Shown: positions 61,293 to 64,000 of the stretch, piece after piece
How positions within the stretch are numbered: position 1 is the stretch's first letter
How the letters are laid out: the number at the start of each line of letters is the position of its first letter
Source of the DNA: Microbacterium kunmingense
GTDB taxonomy: Bacteria; Actinomycetota; Actinomycetes; Actinomycetales; Microbacteriaceae
Direction: 5' to 3'
DNA length: 64,000 nt
Assembly: GCF_023155745.1 (NCBI RefSeq)
Contig: NZ_JAKNUS010000004.1
Span: 62,001 to 126,000, forward strand
Made by a program: the position numbers and the translations under genes
The notes under the pieces: generated by a model
The model's database searches: none
The model's input: the letters and a program-made list of their open reading frames with translations, nothing else
Told to the model about the DNA's origin: nothing

Positions 61293-64000
61293 TCAGATGA
61301 CCTCGGCCGACCAGGGGTCGGGGTTGCCGAACCGGTGCGCGGTGATGGTGACCGACTGTTCCCGCAGGAACGGCAGCAGTTCGATGCGGCCCGCCGTCGT
61401 GACCTCGCCGGCGTAGACGGCGATGTCGGGGTCGCCTGCCACCGCGTCGGAGAGCGCCGCGTGCGCGGCGGCGACCGAAGCCGACGGCCCGACCAGCCGC
61501 ACCCGCGCCGGTCGCGCCTCGACCATGCGCGATTCGAACTGCTCGTCGCTCTCGACGAACACCGACACCTGCTCCTCGCCGAGCACGCGGCGGACCCCCG
61601 CGGGCATGCCGACCGGTGCGCTGACGGTGACCTCCGATCCGGCGCGCAGCGCCGCGACGATCACCCGCAGCAGCGCCTGCCACGGCGCATCGCCCGTCGC
61701 CCGGACGGCGACGCCGACGGGACGGTAGCGGAAGAGATTGCGCTCGACACCCAGCTGCGACACGTCCTTGACCCGACCGAACTCACGGTCCCACGCGATC
61801 GCGTCCGACAGTGCCCCGCGGCGGAGCCACTCGAACGCCAGATAGTCGAGCGTCGGCTGCGCCGCTTCGATCAGCGTCGTGATCCTCGAGTCGAGCCCGC
61901 GCAGGTGGAGGGTCGCCGACGGCGGCGAACCGGTCGACGGTCGCCATGATCCGAGCCCGATCAGGTAGTTCGGGCCTCCGGCCTTGGACCCCGCGCCTAC
62001 CGAGGAGCGCTTCCACCCGCCGAACGGCTGCCGCTGCACGATGGCCCCGGTGATGCCGCGGTTGACGTAGAGGTTTCCGGCCTCGACCCGGTCGAGCCAC
62101 AGCGCGAGGTCATCGGGGTTCTGCGTGTACAGCCCCGCCGTCAGGCCGTAGTCGACCGCGTTCTGCAGCTCGATCGCCTCGGTGAGCGAGTGCGCGTGCA
62201 TGACGCCGAGGACGGGCCCGAAGAACTCTTCGCGGTGGAAGCGCGACCCGGGCTTGACCCCGGTGCGGATTCCCGGCCGCCAGAGGCGCCCTTCGTACTC
62301 GGCTGCTGCCTCGAGGGCGCGCGGCGCGACGAGCCACTTCTCGCCCTCATCGAGGGTGGTGAGAGCCCAGTCGAGCTTTCCGCGCGGCGTCTCGATCACG
62401 GGCCCGACCTCGGCGAGCGGGTCGGTGGGCGGCGCGACGCGCAGCGAGGTCGTGGCGTCGACCAGCTGCCGGAGGAAGCGCTGCGAGCGGGCCACCGGTC
62501 CGACGAGGATCACCAGCGACGCGGCAGAGCACTTCTGTCCCGCGTGGCCGAAGGCGCTCTTGACCACATCGGATGCCGCGAGGTCGAGGTCTGCCGACGG
62601 CATGACGATCATCGCGTTCTTGCCGCTGGTCTCGGCCAGGAGCGGCAGATCGGGTCGCCACGAGCGGAAGAGGGCGGCGGTGTCCCACGAGCCGGTGAGG
62701 ATGACGCGGTCGACGCCCTCGTGCGCGATGAGGCGCTGCCCGAGCTCACCCTCTTCGACGTCGACCAGGGCGAGCACGTCGCGAGGCACCCCCGCCTCCC
62801 ACAGGGCTTCGGCGACCACGGCCGCGCAGCGCCGCGCCTGCGGCGCCGGCTTGAACACCACCCCCGACCCGGCGGCGAGCGCGGCGAGCACGCCTCCGGC
62901 GGGGATCGCGACGGGGAAGTTCCACGGCGGTGTCACGACGGTCAGTCGCGCCGGCACGAAGACCGCGCCGCTGACCCGGTCGAGCTCGCGGGCGGTGGCG
63001 GCGTAGTAGTGGGCGAAGTCGACGGCCTCACTCACCTCGACGTCGGCCTCAGCGAAGACCTTGCCGGTCTCCGAGGCGGCGACCTCGATGAGTTCGGCAC
63101 GCCGAGCCTCGAGCGCCCGGCCGGCGGCGGCGAGCACCTCGGCACGATCGGCGGCGGCCCGCGCCCCCCACGCCTCTGCCGCGGACCGCACCCGGTCGAT
63201 CACGGCGTCGACCTCGGTGGCGTCGTCGAGCCGCGCTGCGGCGATCGTGTCGACCCCCGCCCGCGACCCCGAGACGCGGCCGAGGATCTCGCGGGCCCAC
63301 GTACGGTTGGCGGGAAGCGCGGGGTCGGAGTCGGGCGCATTGGCGAAGCCGGGCGCGCCGAGCGCGGTGGGCCCCGACTCGCGCGCCGCGTAGACCGCGG
63401 TCTCGACGATCTCCTGCCCGCCGAAGAGGATGCCGCCGACCTCCGGGGCGATCGGCAGGGTCTCGCCCGGATCGACCGAGGCCGAGCGGGCGATCCCGAG
63501 CACTTCGCGGGTCAGCCCGTCGTCGTCGGCGTCGGGTGCCTGTTTCCGCAGGATGTTCCCGGGTGCCCCGGGGTCGGCGGTACCCGTCGCGCCGCCCGCC
63601 GCGGCATCCGTCCGGTCCTGCGTCCGGTTCGGACCGGTCGGCAGATCAGGGTCGGCGGCCCGCGCGACCGAGGCGAGGAAACGATCGCGCTCCCGCGCGA
63701 ACAGCGCGGGATCGTCGGCGAGATCGAACGCCGCGGAGAGGAAGTTCTCACTGGAGGCGTTCTCCTCGAGGCGGCGGACGAGGTAGCTGATGGCGACGTC
63801 GAACTCGTCGGGGGCGACGACCGGCACGTAGAGAAGAACCGGGCCGACCTCGCGGGACACCGCCGCCACCTGACCCTGCGCCATGCCGAGGAGCATCTCG
63901 AACTCGATGCGGTCGCGCACCCCGCGCTCGCCGGCGAGCAGCCACGCATAGGCGATGTCGAAGAGGTTGTGCCCGGCAACACCCACCCGCACCGCCGCGG
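61293..64000 (-). CDS. putA: Bifunctional proline dehydrogenase / glutamate-semialdehyde dehydrogenase, partial
   Basis: The last 902 residues of a PutA-like protein; the 5' end lies beyond the right edge and the frame is open to it. The visible N-terminal part is the end of the FAD proline-dehydrogenase barrel (VGVAGHNLFD, RIEFEMLLGMAQGQV, AISYLVRRLEENASSENF). After a linker comes the aldehyde dehydrogenase: VVTPPWNFPVAIPAGGVLAA, LLAETSGKNAMIV with the general base Glu, and FGHAGQKCSAASLVI with the catalytic Cys. A further ~150-residue C-terminal domain ends the protein. It oxidises proline, and the semialdehyde formed by RocD, to glutamate. Confidence 0.94.
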   Translation of the reverse strand, partial: AAVRVGVAGHNLFDIAYAWLLAGERGVRDRIEFEMLLGMAQGQVAAVSREVGPVLLYVPVVAPDEFDVAISYLVRRLEENASSENFLSAAFDLADDPALFARERDRFLASVARAADPDLPTGPNRTQDRTDAAAGGATGTADPGAPGNILRKQAPDADDDGLTREVLGIARSASVDPGETLPIAPEVGGILFGGQEIVETAVYAARESGPTALGAPGFANAPDSDPALPANRTWAREILGRVSGSRAGVDTIAAARLDDATEVDAVIDRVRSAAEAWGARAAADRAEVLAAAGRALEARRAELIEVAASETGKVFAEADVEVSEAVDFAHYYAATARELDRVSGAVFVPARLTVVTPPWNFPVAIPAGGVLAALAAGSGVVFKPAPQARRCAAVVAEALWEAGVPRDVLALVDVEEGELGQRLIAHEGVDRVILTGSWDTAALFRSWRPDLPLLAETSGKNAMIVMPSADLDLAASDVVKSAFGHAGQKCSAASLVILVGPVARSQRFLRQLVDATTSLRVAPPTDPLAEVGPVIETPRGKLDWALTTLDEGEKWLVAPRALEAAAEYEGRLWRPGIRTGVKPGSRFHREEFFGPVLGVMHAHSLTEAIELQNAVDYGLTAGLYTQNPDDLALWLDRVEAGNLYVNRGITGAIVQRQPFGGWKRSSVGAGSKAGGPNYLIGLGSWRPSTGSPPSATLHLRGLDSRITTLIEAAQPTLDYLAFEWLRRGALSDAIAWDREFGRVKDVSQLGVERNLFRYRPVGVAVRATGDAPWQALLRVIVAALRAGSEVTVSAPVGMPAGVRRVLGEEQVSVFVESDEQFESRMVEARPARVRLVGPSASVAAAHAALSDAVAGDPDIAVYAGEVTTAGRIELLPFLREQSVTITAHRFGNPDPWSAEVI

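Overview
The window is high-GC DNA from an actinobacterium, most probably a Microbacteriaceae member close to Microbacterium. This rests on overall gene content, strong GC bias at third codon positions, and many genes whose start codon sits 6-7 bases after a TANNNT -10 box (most often TAGGCT), the sign of leaderless mRNAs. The genus assignment is inference; no rRNA is present.

Left end (1-6984): a Wadjet-type defence operon on the minus strand (jetA-jetB-jetC-jetD, jetD cut by the window edge). It is preceded by, and overlaps, a DUF1877-family gene, so it reads as a five-gene operon. It lies just beyond the 3' end of a tRNA-Ser(GCU), a usual site for island insertion. A second tRNA-Ser(UGA) and an LCP cell-wall ligase gene follow.

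7-31 kb: mostly chromosomal housekeeping. It holds serS with a HAD phosphatase, a diacylglycerol-kinase-like lipid kinase, a photolyase, flavin/F420-type oxidoreductases, an MMPL exporter with a divergent MarR regulator, pheA and pgm. A complete Leloir set follows (galE, galT, galK) with a LacI-type regulator and two operator-like sites, plus a truncated LacI gene. A small sugar-catabolic operon (TIM-barrel isomerase, Gfo/Idh dehydrogenase, TetR) is divergent from a carboxylesterase across a perfect-armed 30-bp palindrome.

31-56 kb: a second flavin oxidoreductase, an orphan DNA methyltransferase coupled to lplA, a secreted GH6 cellulase, a DEAD-box helicase, lipase/hydrolase genes, two MFS exporters with regulatory sites, an amidohydrolase operon, the ATP-grasp / alpha-E / transglutaminase trio, another ATP-grasp protein and a membrane molybdopterin oxidoreductase. 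Between 41.55 and 42.35 kb lies about 0.8 kb of gene-free low-complexity tandem repeats.

56-64 kb: amino-acid catabolism: ddaH-rocD (dimethylarginine/ornithine) and, after a small HTH/membrane-protein/oxidoreductase operon, a GNAT gene and putA (cut by the right edge). RocD makes glutamate semialdehyde and PutA oxidises it to glutamate, so the genes fit one pathway.

The least explained signal is a set of about six sequence families of 50-90-bp imperfect palindromes. Most lie at gene ends. One family sits inside two reading frames (the DNA methyltransferase and the circularly permuted ATP-grasp protein), where both copies are translated in the same frame to nearly the same peptide. No transposase, integrase, CRISPR array or rRNA was found.
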